Shown here one piece after another: positions 17,293 to 26,331 of a DNA stretch of 64,000 nt. The stretch comes from Pedobacter ghigonis (GTDB lineage Bacteria; Bacteroidota; Bacteroidia; Sphingobacteriales; Sphingobacteriaceae). Numbering within the stretch: the first letter of the stretch is position 1; every line of letters starts with the position of its first letter. A model generated the notes under the pieces. That model saw only the letters and a list, made by a program, of their open reading frames with translations. It ran no database searches and was not told where the DNA came from. Location: positions 1-64,000 of the forward strand of contig NZ_CAESCM010000005.1 in assembly GCF_903166585.1 (NCBI RefSeq). The letters are read 5' to 3'. A program made the translations under genes and the position numbers.

Positions 17293-18990
17293 TTAAAACG
17301 AATAGGTCAATCCACCAAAAATGTTAAACCCGTTTACCTGGTAGAACAGGTATCTGTTGTAGTTCTTATTCAAAATGTTATTTGCTTTGGCAAAAACAGA
17401 GAATTTATTGTTAATTCTATAATCTGCCCCAATACCTAAATCAACAAAACCTTTAATGGTTTCGATTGATTCGATTGAAGTATTCGGCACCACATACTGT
17501 TGCGGGTTAACAGGATTAGCAATGTATAATTTTGCTTTAACATCGTCCTGAATAACAACAGCTGCGTTAAAGCTTAACTTTTTGTTGTAGGTGTAAACAA
17601 AGTTAGAGCTTACTTTTAAGCCTGGTTTAAACCACGAGTAAGTTTCCTGAGCAGGTTTCCAATCGTCGATATTTAGTTTACCAGTCCATTTTAATGCGTC
17701 GCTCACCTGTACCGAGATTTCGCCTTCTAAACCGGTAAGTTTGGTTTTGCCGAAATCATAAATCACATCAAACTTATTAAAATCAGTATAGTTATTTACA
17801 AACAGTGGCATGTCATCAAACTGTTTTACATAAATACGGGCTTTATAACCGAAACCTGGTCCGCCGGTACCTTTAATACCTGCACTAAAGCTTAATTTTT
17901 CGATGGTATTTCTAATATTGATATTGCTGTTTAACCATGGATTTTCATCAGTTAGACCTTTAAGCGAGTTTCTGTTTACATCTCCTTTTACCTCACCAAA
18001 AACCTGCAGGTAATCGGGGATCAAAGTGAAATCGGCAGTAACGGCAGGGAAAATCCTCGAGCTGCTATAAGTACCAAATTCCTGCACAAAATTAATACCT
18101 GCTGTGATTTTTGCACCATTAACCTGCAAACGGATGTATGGGTTTAAGCGCAATAAATTGTTGCCAACATTGGTTAAAGCATCTTTGGTATTGCCAAATT
18201 CAGTTGAAGCTGCCAAACCTAAATTAAAAGAGCTAATTCGCTTGTTTAAATAACCATTCAGGCTGAAATAGTTTTCTTTAGCGCTAAACTTATCGCCCCA
18301 GATATAACCGTTCGCTTTTAAAGCATAGCTAAAGGCATCCTGGTCTTCTGTAAAGTTCTTCACCATTTCACCTTCCAGCTCTACAAAGGTTAAAGCCTGC
18401 TTTTCAGGGTTAGGATTTAACGTTGGGCGCACATCATCAATACCGTAAAAATAGGTGCCGTTGCGTTCGAAATTCAGCTTGCCGCTAAAAGTATTTTCAT
18501 CCAATATGCTGCGGCCGAAAACACTCAACTGCTGACTGCTGCTGTTCTGTTTGTTCAGCTTTCCTTCCTGACTAAAATGTCTGAAATAGCCACCAAGTTG
18601 TAAGCCCTCATCTTTACCTGTATTAAAGTAAGCCTCTCCTAAAAGCGTAGCCAACGAACCAAAGGCCCCTTTAACATAATTGTTTACCAATATACTTGCT
18701 TTTTCTTCGGCAAGGGCCTGGGCTTGTAGCTTTTGGATATCGCTGTTCAATTCCAGTTTTCTGTCGGTAATGCTGTAGTTCAGTTTGGCCTTGTAGGTTT
18801 TAACATCATCCAGGTTCGGACTTCTTCTCAGTTTTACTGCCTCTGCCAAAATTGGCTTATAGGGGCGAACCACTTCAATCTCTTCGTTTACAGCAGTTTT
18901 TTCTTCAGGCTTTTTATCCTGCGCCTGTGCAGTCATTAATCCAGCAGCTAAAAAAAACAGTGAACTATATATATATTTAATCGATTTCAT
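17293..18990 (-). CDS. Outer-membrane beta-barrel protein (TonB-receptor-like, no plug)
   Basis: 565 residues with a signal peptide (FFLAAGLMTAQAQ, cleaved near 23). A short Pro-rich segment follows with the motif EEIEVVRPYKPILAEAVKLR, which I recall from Bacteroidota outer-membrane proteins paired with TPR genes. From about residue 110 to the end the chain shows alternating amphipathic strands of barrel type and finishes with a C-terminal aromatic (NGFNIFGGLTYSF), the outer-membrane insertion signal. It may be annotated as a TonB-dependent receptor, but it is shorter than receptors (700 or more) and lacks a carboxypeptidase-like or plug domain. It sits 4 bases downstream of the big TPR gene, so the two are co-transcribed. 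Substrate unknown. Confidence 0.75.
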   Translation of the reverse strand: MKSIKYIYSSLFFLAAGLMTAQAQDKKPEEKTAVNEEIEVVRPYKPILAEAVKLRRSPNLDDVKTYKAKLNYSITDRKLELNSDIQKLQAQALAEEKASILVNNYVKGAFGSLATLLGEAYFNTGKDEGLQLGGYFRHFSQEGKLNKQNSSSQQLSVFGRSILDENTFSGKLNFERNGTYFYGIDDVRPTLNPNPEKQALTFVELEGEMVKNFTEDQDAFSYALKANGYIWGDKFSAKENYFSLNGYLNKRISSFNLGLAASTEFGNTKDALTNVGNNLLRLNPYIRLQVNGAKITAGINFVQEFGTYSSSRIFPAVTADFTLIPDYLQVFGEVKGDVNRNSLKGLTDENPWLNSNINIRNTIEKLSFSAGIKGTGGPGFGYKARIYVKQFDDMPLFVNNYTDFNKFDVIYDFGKTKLTGLEGEISVQVSDALKWTGKLNIDDWKPAQETYSWFKPGLKVSSNFVYTYNKKLSFNAAVVIQDDVKAKLYIANPVNPQQYVVPNTSIESIETIKGFVDLGIGADYRINNKFSVFAKANNILNKNYNRYLFYQVNGFNIFGGLTYSF

Positions 18991-18994
18991 ATTG

Positions 18995-21900
18995 CTACTT
19001 CTTCTTGTTTAGTTTTTCCAGTTTTTCTTTGGCTGTAGGGATGATGTCATCCTTACCGTCGTAATTATCAATGATACTGAGAAGTGTACTTTTTGCCTGT
19101 AAATTATCTTTCAGGGCCACATAGTTATCCGATAGCAGGATGAATGATTTGGCTACCCAATAATCGTAAGAGGCCATGTTGTTAATCAGATCGAAACAGG
19201 TTTTAGATGAGGTTTTGTAATCACCTTTATTATACTCTACTAAAGCCAGGTTGTATTTCGCCTCGGCAGCAGCAACCGTTTTGGTTTTGGCCACTACGTT
19301 TTTAAATTCTTTCACCGCTGTGGTGGTATCGCCTTTTAATAAATAAGCTTTACCAGAGAATAAGCCCGAACTGTTTTTTTCTTCTTCAGAGGCTTTCTCC
19401 GAATCTTTAGTTAACTGCGCATATTTTAACATGTCATCTGGCATGTTTAAGGCCGTGTAAGCCTTTAACAGATTGTTGATGGCAAAACTATAGTGCGATT
19501 TATAATCGGTAGTGGTTTCGAGTCTTTTTAAGTAAACGATGGCTTCGTTATACTTTTTCTGATCGAGGAATAACTGTGAAATACTCACCAACGAACGTTC
19601 TGTATAATCGCTGGTCCAGTCGTTTAAGATAAACTCGTAATCCGGAATAGCTTCATCCGGACGTTTTAGTTTCACCAGCGATTCGGCCCTTATAAATTTG
19701 GCTTCTTTCTCGTGGTTGGCTTTAGGGAATTTATCGAAATAAGCATTAACAGCCTGGAAAGCACCGTTGGCATCGCCTTTTAAGTATAGGTTGTTTACAG
19801 CCGCAAAAACGATGTTATCCTGCTCATTGCTCGAGTAATTGCCCAGTGGAGTGGTGTTTGCATAAGTAATAAAACCATTGGCATCGCCACGATCTACATA
19901 AATGTTTTTGATCGATTCCATGGCCTGTTTAGCTTCATCAGCAGTCGGGTAATCGGCAATTACCTTTTTAAACGATTCCAAAGCCACATCGTCCTGATCC
20001 TGGTTATACTGTACCAAACCAATGGTTACCAAAGCTTTCGGTACATAACTGCTGCGTGGATATTTGGCTACCAGGGCTACCAAATCGGATTTCGATTTAT
20101 CGAAGTCGCCTTTATTGAAGTAGGTATAAGCCGTTTCGAAACCTGCATCATCGGCATAATTCGAATTTGGGAATTTAGACAACAAACTCTGCATGGTGCC
20201 AATTTTAGCATCGTACTGGTTTTCTAAGCCCTGGATCATCCCTTTCTGGAAAGTGGCATAATCTTCGGCGCTGGTGTGCCTGTTTATGATTTTGTTGTAA
20301 TTGGCCATCGCATCGCCGTAATTCTTGTTTACGAAATAAGAATCGGCTAAACGTATGGTGGCATCATCGATGGTTTTCTGGTCTTTATCATTACCAGCTA
20401 AAAATTTCTCGAAATAGTTAGCGGCTTTGCTGTATTTTTCATCTTCGAAAGCTGCGTAAGCGAGGGCGTAGTTGGCAAAATTGTAAACCCCTGTTTTGTC
20501 GGCATCGGGCATTTTCAAGAATTTCTCGAAGGTGGTAACGGCCTCGCCATATTTGCGCAGCTCGTACATCGATTCGGCTTTCCAGTAGGTGCTTAAAGCG
20601 TGTATTTCATTGTCCTCAGCAAATTTTTCTGAACGTAAGAACATCGATAATGCATTGGGGAATGCCCTTTCGTTGTAAAACTCCAATCCGCGGAAATAGG
20701 TAACTTTCTGGTAAGCTTCTTTGGCTTCTAAGGTTTTATCGGGAATTGATTCTAAAATATCAACCGCCGCCTGGTAATTTTTGGTGGTAAGCAATACTTC
20801 GCCCAGCAAAGTTTTGGCTTCGTTGATTTTGCGCGATTTCGGGAAAGTTTTTAAGAAACCCTGTGTCGCTTCAAGCGCTTGCTGGTGAAATTCCAGTTCG
20901 TAGCTTAATTTGGCATAGTTTAACCAGGCTTCTTCCTGAATTGCTTTGTCGAAATCTAAACGCGAAGCCCTGAAGAAGGCACTTTGGGCTTTTTGTTTAT
21001 CGTTTAACTGGATAAAAGCTTTACCCAGGGTATGCATACCGTTTTGCAGGTAAACATCATCCGTATTCAGCTTTTCTAAAACTGTTACCGATTCTTTGTA
21101 TTTCTTATTTTGGAACAAAGAGTAACCATACTGGTAAATGAAAAGGTTGTTCTTAGTCTCGCTTTTATCTTTGGCATAAAATTCAGCAAAGTACTTCTCT
21201 GCATTTTTAAACTCGGATTTTGCGAAGTAAGAAGCCGCAACCAAACTCAACATTTCGGGTTCGAACTGTTGTTTGGTTTTTTGCATAACCGGTAAAGCAT
21301 AGCTGATTACATCATCGTAACGCTCATCTAAATAATACATCGAAGTGATGTAATATGGATAGCTGGCTTCGTAGGTTGGCGAGCCCTTTAGCTTTTCGAA
21401 ATTGGCAAGGGCAGTTTTATACTCTTTGTTTAGATAGTTGATGTAAGCAAAATAGTAGGTAGCACTTTCCTGAAAAGCACCTTCTTCTTTTTTAACTTTC
21501 TCGAATAAAGGTTCTGCTTTTTCGTAATCTTTAAGTTCGAAATAGGCATATCCCTGTTTAAACTGGTATTCGTTTCTTTGTTTGCCCGAAAGGGTAGAAG
21601 GATCGGTTTTTTCGAACCACTCTAAAGCTTTTTTATAGTTTTTTTGGTTAAAATAAGTTTTTCCAACATAAAAATAAGCCAGTTTGGTATTCGGGTTTAG
21701 CGGATAATCGCGGATAAAAGCCTGAAACAAACTTTCGGCATCGCTATTGGTTAATTCAAGCGCGCAAACGGCAGCATAGAATTTTGCATTTTCTTTTAAC
21801 AGCGAAAGTTCGGCATTGCTCTCGGTTTGGGTAGAAGGCTTATAACGTTGTAGCTCAACCAGTTTAAACTGTTGGGCAGCTGCCGTATATTTTTCTTTGT

Positions 21901-22018
21901 CTAATAATTCTAAGCCAGTTTGATAGTTTTTATTAAGGTTTTGCACGGCGCTAACCTGGGCGTAGGCGCTAAAACCTCCTGCTACAAATAGCGGAATTAG
22001 TAAGTATTTTTTCTGCAT
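18995..22018 (-). CDS. Very large exported tetratricopeptide-repeat protein
   Basis: About 1007 residues, exported by a signal peptide (YLLIPLFVAGGFSAYAQ). The rest is a near-continuous run of TPR-type helix pairs from about 40 to 1000, for instance AYFYVGKTYFNQKNYKKALE, NEYQFKQGYAYFELKDYEKA and AETAYTYFNKGDFDKSKSDL. Such superhelices act as protein scaffolds, likely periplasmic or on the inner face of the outer membrane. I take the ATG at 22018 (MQKKYLL); an in-frame TTG lies 9 bases upstream. It is followed at once by the barrel protein, and by context both may belong with the ExbBD/TonB operon downstream. CpoB/YbgF-like function is a guess. Confidence 0.8.
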   Translation of the reverse strand: MQKKYLLIPLFVAGGFSAYAQVSAVQNLNKNYQTGLELLDKEKYTAAAQQFKLVELQRYKPSTQTESNAELSLLKENAKFYAAVCALELTNSDAESLFQAFIRDYPLNPNTKLAYFYVGKTYFNQKNYKKALEWFEKTDPSTLSGKQRNEYQFKQGYAYFELKDYEKAEPLFEKVKKEEGAFQESATYYFAYINYLNKEYKTALANFEKLKGSPTYEASYPYYITSMYYLDERYDDVISYALPVMQKTKQQFEPEMLSLVAASYFAKSEFKNAEKYFAEFYAKDKSETKNNLFIYQYGYSLFQNKKYKESVTVLEKLNTDDVYLQNGMHTLGKAFIQLNDKQKAQSAFFRASRLDFDKAIQEEAWLNYAKLSYELEFHQQALEATQGFLKTFPKSRKINEAKTLLGEVLLTTKNYQAAVDILESIPDKTLEAKEAYQKVTYFRGLEFYNERAFPNALSMFLRSEKFAEDNEIHALSTYWKAESMYELRKYGEAVTTFEKFLKMPDADKTGVYNFANYALAYAAFEDEKYSKAANYFEKFLAGNDKDQKTIDDATIRLADSYFVNKNYGDAMANYNKIINRHTSAEDYATFQKGMIQGLENQYDAKIGTMQSLLSKFPNSNYADDAGFETAYTYFNKGDFDKSKSDLVALVAKYPRSSYVPKALVTIGLVQYNQDQDDVALESFKKVIADYPTADEAKQAMESIKNIYVDRGDANGFITYANTTPLGNYSSNEQDNIVFAAVNNLYLKGDANGAFQAVNAYFDKFPKANHEKEAKFIRAESLVKLKRPDEAIPDYEFILNDWTSDYTERSLVSISQLFLDQKKYNEAIVYLKRLETTTDYKSHYSFAINNLLKAYTALNMPDDMLKYAQLTKDSEKASEEEKNSSGLFSGKAYLLKGDTTTAVKEFKNVVAKTKTVAAAEAKYNLALVEYNKGDYKTSSKTCFDLINNMASYDYWVAKSFILLSDNYVALKDNLQAKSTLLSIIDNYDGKDDIIPTAKEKLEKLNKKK

Positions 22019-22442
22019 TGGTTTCAAATATGGTTGGTACTAAATTAGAAATAGTATCAAAGCTTATCAACAGAAGTAATTAACATCTGTTAATAACAGC
22101 AATAAACGATAGGATTTTTGGTTTGGTATTGGCTAAAGTACGAATGTGGAAAATTAGCCGCCTGGCTATTGGTTCATTAGTTCAGTAGCCATTAGTTCAT
22201 TGGTGGGGTTGTCGCAGATGACGAAATTGCCTAGTAGTTTAACTGGTTAATCGTATAAACTGGTTAACTGTTTAAATCGGTTAACTGTGTTGTAATTGTT
22301 AAGTTGTTAGAGCTTGTTACATTGCTAACTGGAAACTGTGTACCGTTTATTAGCTATCGGCAACAGTTTAGACTTCAGACTATCGACTATGAACCAATTG
22401 AGCTGAGGACTCAGAACTCCAATCTCTTAACTCTAAACTAAT
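22019..22442. other. Intergenic region with decayed short repeats, no gene
   Basis: Over 400 bases without a coding frame. It holds fragments such as ATTGGTTCATTAGTTCA and GACTATGAACCA that look like debris of dispersed Bacteroidota repeats, plus a 17-bp tandem array (22241-22291, separate entry). The promoter of the TPR gene should be at its left end. Confidence 0.45.
22241..22291. repeat. 17-bp tandem repeat, three copies
   Basis: AACTGGTTAATCGTATA (22241-22257), AACTGGTTAACTGTTTA (22258-22274) and AATCGGTTAACTGTGTT (22275-22291) are three adjacent 17-bp units sharing GGTTAA at the same offset. No function seen. Confidence 0.7.
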
Positions 22443-23372
22443 CTACCCCTGGCTTGCCAGCAGATACAGTACGGCCATCCGGATGGCAACGCCGTTTTCT
22501 ACCTGTTCTAAAATGATAGATTGTTTGCTGTCGGCTACATCACTGGTAATCTCTACGCCACGGTTTATCGGACCAGGGTGCATCACCACGATTTCTTTAT
22601 CAAGGTTATCTAAGATCTGTTTATTTAAGCCATACATCATGGCGTACTCTCTTAGCGAAGGGAAATATTTAATATCCTGGCGCTCCAGCTGGATACGCAG
22701 CATATTGGCTACATCGCACCAGTTCAGGGCTTTTATCAGGTTATGTTCTACTTTTACACCAAGCTGGTGGATGTGTTTAGGAATCAATGTAGTAGGGCCG
22801 CACACCATTACCTCAGCGCCTAAACGCTGTAAGCAAAGGATATTGGAGATGGCTACGCGTGAATGCAGGATATCGCCCACGATCACTACTTTTTTACCTG
22901 CAACATCGCCCAGTTTCTGGCGGATAGAGAAAGCATCAAGTAAGGCTTGTGTTGGATGCTCGTGTGCACCATCGCCGGCATTTACGATCTGTGCTTTAAC
23001 GTGTTTGCTTAAAAACTGACCTGCACCTGCATATGGATGACGCATAACTACCATATCTACCTTCATGGATAGAATGTTGTTTACCGTATCAATCAGGGTT
23101 TCGCCCTTGCTTACTGAGGAAGAGGAAGCCGCGAAATTAACCACATCGGCCGAAAGTCTTTTTTCTGCAAGCTCGAAAGAAAGCTTCGTTCGGGTAGAGT
23201 TTTCGAAAAAAATGTTGGCAATAGTAATATCACGAAGTGAAGGCACCTTTTTAATGGGCCTGTTTATCACTTCCTTAAAATTATCTGCAGTTTCGAAAAT
23301 CAATTCGATATCATTCCGGTTAATATCTTTAATGCCTAAAAGATGTCGGGTTGATAATTTTTCAGCTGCCAT
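22443..23372 (-). CDS. pyrB: Aspartate carbamoyltransferase catalytic chain
   Basis: Catalyses carbamoyl phosphate plus aspartate to N-carbamoyl-aspartate, the first committed step of pyrimidine synthesis. 309 residues, normal length. The carbamoyl-phosphate site SSTRTKLSFE-type motif is present as NSTRTKLSFELAEKRL; others are the aspartate-side HPTQALLDAF and the C-terminal HPGPINRGVEI. There is no pyrI regulatory gene nearby, which fits the pyrB-pyrR type found in bacteria lacking the regulatory chain. The start is 7 bases downstream of the pyrR stop, so they form an operon. Confidence 0.97.
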   Translation of the reverse strand: MAAEKLSTRHLLGIKDINRNDIELIFETADNFKEVINRPIKKVPSLRDITIANIFFENSTRTKLSFELAEKRLSADVVNFAASSSSVSKGETLIDTVNNILSMKVDMVVMRHPYAGAGQFLSKHVKAQIVNAGDGAHEHPTQALLDAFSIRQKLGDVAGKKVVIVGDILHSRVAISNILCLQRLGAEVMVCGPTTLIPKHIHQLGVKVEHNLIKALNWCDVANMLRIQLERQDIKYFPSLREYAMMYGLNKQILDNLDKEIVVMHPGPINRGVEITSDVADSKQSIILEQVENGVAIRMAVLYLLASQG

Positions 23373-23379
23373 TTTTAAT

Positions 23380-23925
23380 TTATTGTTTTTCCGATAATAA
23401 AACTACTTTGTCTTCACTTCCTTCGCTTGTCCAGGTTACTTTTACCTGTTGCGAATTTAGGCTGTCTACCTGATGTCCGATATAATCGGGCTCAATTGGT
23501 AAGTGCCTGCTGAACCTCCGGTCTATTAAAACCAAAAGTTCTACTTTTTCTGGGCGGCCATAGGCTAATAGCGCATCTAGTGCTGCCCTGATGGTTCTAC
23601 CGGTCCAAAGTACATCATCAATTAAGATTACTTTTTTGCCTTCGATAATAAAATCGATAGAATTGCTGCTTGCGGTAACCAGTCCGTCTTTACGGCGAAA
23701 ATCATCCCTGAAAAAAGTAATATCGAGGTTTCCCTTTAATATTTTTTTGTTTTTAAGGATGGTTTGTAGTTCCTGGTGAATACGGTCGGCCAAAAAGATA
23801 CCTCTTGGCTGAATGCCAATTAAAACGGTATTCGAGAAATCGTCGTGGTTTTCAATTAACTGATGGCAGAGCCTCTTAATTGTAATCTGAATTTTTTGTC
23901 CGTCAAGAAGTGTTTTCTTTTGCAT
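23380..23925 (-). CDS. pyrR: PyrR, pyrimidine operon regulator / uracil phosphoribosyltransferase
   Basis: Type I phosphoribosyltransferase fold: the PRPP loop VILIDDVLWTGRTIRAALDA is classic for PyrR, and LIDRRFSRHLPIEPDYIGHQ is the PyrR-specific C-terminal part. Firmicute PyrR binds pyr mRNA leaders; whether it does so in Bacteroidota is unknown. Start taken at ATG 23925 (MQKKT): the upstream TTG at 23943 overlaps a -7 box and is unlikely to be translated. Directly ahead of pyrB. Confidence 0.93.
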   Translation of the reverse strand: MQKKTLLDGQKIQITIKRLCHQLIENHDDFSNTVLIGIQPRGIFLADRIHQELQTILKNKKILKGNLDITFFRDDFRRKDGLVTASSNSIDFIIEGKKVILIDDVLWTGRTIRAALDALLAYGRPEKVELLVLIDRRFSRHLPIEPDYIGHQVDSLNSQQVKVTWTSEGSEDKVVLLSEKQ

Positions 23926-23940
23926 TGAAGAAGGATTGGG

Positions 23941-23948
23941 CAAATATA
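23941..23948 (-). promoter_or_regulatory. -7 box of the pyrR-pyrB promoter
   Basis: CAAATATA on the plus strand reads TATATTTG on the minus strand, matching TAnnTTTG, 16 bases before the pyrR ATG. It rules against the TTG start at 23943. No convincing -33 TTG. Confidence 0.6.
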
Positions 23949-24047
23949 TAAAAATGTTTTAAGGTTGGAAAGCCGGATGCCGATTGTTTTGGCTTTCGTT
24001 TGCTAAATTATTAAGTTTCAGTTATTATCAATTGCAATATTTTATAC

Positions 24048-24869
24048 CTATTGCTGTTGGTAATCATCAATGAGTTGAAGAAGTTTGCTGTTTATTGCTT
24101 TTACTACTTCGAAAGTGCCATTGCCAATTTCTTTGCCATCAATTACGCTCACCGGCCAGGCATTTTTAGTCGAACTGCTGATAAAGGCCTCTTTTGCGGT
24201 GTATAATTCTTCGAGTTGAAAATCTCGCTCAACTATTTTGTACCCTGCAATTTCGAAATTTAAAATTTTACTGCGGGTAATTCCTCTTAAAATTTCTGTT
24301 TTAGGTGTTACAATGTGATGATCGGTTACCATAAAAAAGTTTGCCCTCGGGCATTCTCTGATAAGGCCGTTATTGTGGTACAACAAATCTTCAGCTCCAC
24401 TGTTTTTAACAAAAGATTGCAGCCTGATAGCTTGCAGATAATCGATTGTTTTAACCATGGGCAACTGGCGCTGGTGGTTGTAGCTAAGTAGTTTCAAAGG
24501 GTTTATAAACGGATCTGGATTAGCCCCTAAAGGTGTTTGCGTTATGATGAGGTTCGGTTTGCTCATGGTATAGCCATCAAGGGCAAAACCACCTGTTAAA
24601 ATTATTTTGATGCCTGAGTTGGGGATATTGTTTTTTTCAATTAGCTGGTTTATACTTTCGCTTAGTTGTGCGCGGTTAAAGCCCACTTCCATATTCATTT
24701 CCGCTGCAGAGTGGTAAAACCTGTCGAAATAATCGTCGATAAAAATGGGTTTATGGTTTACCGTTTTAAGAAAATCGAAAATGCCAAAGCCCCTTTGCAC
24801 AGCTAAATCACTAACCGAAATTTTGGCCTCTGCAGCCGGGTACAATTTGTTGTTTATTGAAATATACAT
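24048..24869 (-). CDS. Class IV aminotransferase (branched-chain or 4-amino-4-deoxychorismate lyase-like)
   Basis: 273 residues of the PLP-dependent fold type IV family. The PLP lysine lies in VKTIDYLQAI, and the conserved Glu in IRECPRANFF; the N terminus MYISINNKLYPAAEAKISVS is the usual strand-turn start, followed by RGFGIFDFLK. The family covers IlvE, D-amino-acid transaminase and PabC; short length and lack of IlvE C-terminal motifs leave D-alanine/PabC-like roles open. A PabB-type gene lies 26 kb away, so a PabC role is possible but only inference. No operon partner is visible: pyrR starts 100 bases downstream and is separately promoted. Confidence 0.85.
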   Translation of the reverse strand: MYISINNKLYPAAEAKISVSDLAVQRGFGIFDFLKTVNHKPIFIDDYFDRFYHSAAEMNMEVGFNRAQLSESINQLIEKNNIPNSGIKIILTGGFALDGYTMSKPNLIITQTPLGANPDPFINPLKLLSYNHQRQLPMVKTIDYLQAIRLQSFVKNSGAEDLLYHNNGLIRECPRANFFMVTDHHIVTPKTEILRGITRSKILNFEIAGYKIVERDFQLEELYTAKEAFISSSTKNAWPVSVIDGKEIGNGTFEVVKAINSKLLQLIDDYQQQ

Positions 24870-25001
24870 CGCACTGGTGGTGTTTGATATGATATTTAAA
24901 ATTAAGCTAATTGAACTTGAATTGCTAAATTTTTGATGGAATTAAGGGCTAATAATACAAAAACCTGATTTTTGTACAGGCGTTAATTGTTAATTTTAGC
25001 C

Positions 25002-25403
25002 ATGTTTAACAAGCCAATAATCTTTTTTGATGGTGTATGTAACCTTTGTAATGCATCGGTTCAGTTTGTTATTGCGCACGATAAAAAAGATCAGTTTAGT
25101 TTCTCAGCTATTCAGGGTGAGTTGGCTAAAGAAGTTCTTCCTAAATTTAAGGTAGACCCGGGTGAACTCAATACAGTCATGCTTTTAGCAGAAGGAAAAT
25201 TATACACCAAATCTTCTGCAGCATTGCAGATTGCAAAAAAACTAAGCGGGGCCTGGCCGCTTCTGTATGGTTTTATCATTATCCCGAAATTTATACGAGA
25301 CTGGGTTTACAACATCATCGCTAAAAACCGATACAAGTGGTGGGGCAAAGAAGAAAGCTGCTGGGTGCCAACTCCCAGGTTAAAAAGTAAATTTTATCCC
25401 TAG
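25002..25403 (+). CDS. DCC-family (DUF393) thiol-disulfide oxidoreductase-like protein
   Basis: About 133 residues. The family signature IIFFDGVCNLCNASVQF gives DGVCxLC (Asp10, Cys13, Cys16), and a second conserved part is SSAALQIAKKLSGAWPLLYG. A hydrophobic stretch at about 95-115 (FIIIPKFIRDWVYNIIAKNR) is typical. ATG at 25002 is chosen over the TTG at 24987. DCC proteins are soluble or membrane-associated, with an inferred redox role; no reaction is known for this one. It is convergent with the small membrane protein at 25407. Confidence 0.88.
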   Translation: MFNKPIIFFDGVCNLCNASVQFVIAHDKKDQFSFSAIQGELAKEVLPKFKVDPGELNTVMLLAEGKLYTKSSAALQIAKKLSGAWPLLYGFIIIPKFIRDWVYNIIAKNRYKWWGKEESCWVPTPRLKSKFYP

Positions 25404-25406
25404 CAG

Positions 25407-25607
25407 TTACTGGTTGTTGTTCTTTTTGCGTGGCGACCAAAGCCAAAACGTGAGGATAATTAAAGGAATGCAGATGCTTAATGCAATTACAATCATAATT
25501 GCCCGCTGTTTAACCATATCGGGCTCAGTAGATGTAAATACATATACCGCTTCTTTAATGGCAAAAAGTGTAATAATGGTACAGATTACAGCAAATATTT
25601 TCCTCAT
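25407..25607 (-). CDS. Small two-helix membrane protein
   Basis: 66 residues from the ATG at 25607 (MRKIFAVICTIITLFAIKEA). Two membrane helices are visible: about 4-22 and about 36-58 (IMIVIALSICIPLIILTFWL), then a basic tail SPRKKNNNQ. A longer frame extends upstream but its extra 33 residues look unlike a protein, and an AATCTTTG box (near 25628) sits between. Convergent to the DCC gene, with the stops three bases apart. Function unknown. Confidence 0.6.
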   Translation of the reverse strand: MRKIFAVICTIITLFAIKEAVYVFTSTEPDMVKQRAIMIVIALSICIPLIILTFWLWSPRKKNNNQ

Positions 25608-25698
25608 GGTTTGAATTTGAATGCAAAGATTGCATAAATTTTTAAAAGGAGGGAATTGACAGAATAAATTTCCAATCGCAGCGTACAAAATAATATTC

Positions 25699-25786
25699 GT
25701 CATCATCTCGACTGAAGCGCAGCGAAATGGAGAGATCTGTTTTGGTAGATCTCTCGGCTACGTTACACTTTGCTCGAGATGACGAC
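25699..25786. repeat. Dispersed palindromic repeat, family A, copy 1
   Basis: GTCATCATCTCGACTGAAGC (from 25699) is mirrored by CTCGAGATGACGAC (25773-25786) with an internal GAGAGATCT/AGATCTCTC stem. The same layout recurs at 50621 and 52118 in this window. Length about 88 bp. Confidence 0.8.
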
Positions 25787-25857
25787 TTCTTATTAAAACA
25801 AAAAAGCCGGTTGGAATACTCCAAGCCGACCTCTTTTTAAACCAAATAAACCAAAAA

Positions 25858-26232
25858 TTACTCTGCTGTTTTTACCGGAGCCAGGTCTTTTAATTCCTCT
25901 TCAGTAAATAAGCGGTAATGTATTTTAAAAGTTTTTTGAAGCGGGGTTTCTAAAGAAAAACCACCTACACCAAATCCATCCAGCACATCGAGCGTGAAAT
26001 GCGAAAATTGCCAGTATTCAAAAAGATCGCGGTCTACCCAAAATTCGCAGTTTTCTACTTCGCCGAGGCAAACATCGTTCATGCGCAAATAGTAGCCTCC
26101 TTTTTCAAAACATTGGGGTTGCGTGCCCTCGCAACAACCACCTGCCTGGTAAAAGATCAGCTCGCCGTGTTTTTCTTTAAGTATTGCAATCAGTTCTTTT
26201 GCTTTGGTTGTACTTTCAATCCGCTTAATCAT
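25858..26232 (-). CDS. DUF779 protein
   Basis: 124 residues from the ATG at 26232 (MIKRIESTTK), a better start than the upstream one at 26298. DUF779 features: LKEKHGELIFYQAGGCCEGT with a Cys-Cys-rich turn, then CLGEVENCEFWVDRDLFEYW and GGFSLETP. It is an uncharacterised family often encoded next to aldehyde dehydrogenases, and here the ALDH gene lies immediately upstream on the same strand. A role as an aldehyde-dehydrogenase partner is inference from gene neighbourhood. Small soluble protein. Confidence 0.87.
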   Translation of the reverse strand: MIKRIESTTKAKELIAILKEKHGELIFYQAGGCCEGTQPQCFEKGGYYLRMNDVCLGEVENCEFWVDRDLFEYWQFSHFTLDVLDGFGVGGFSLETPLQKTFKIHYRLFTEEELKDLAPVKTAE

Positions 26233-26331
26233 GGTAGCTTTTGGATTAAGATCCTCAATAGTAAAAATTACGGCAGATCTGTAATAAACCTGCCGCAATC
26301 AAATTAACCAACGGTGGATTTAATTTTTTTA

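Noticed and set aside
17293..18990. Call as a full TonB-dependent receptor
   Set aside because: 565 residues, no plug or carboxypeptidase-like domain is visible; kept as a plug-less barrel.
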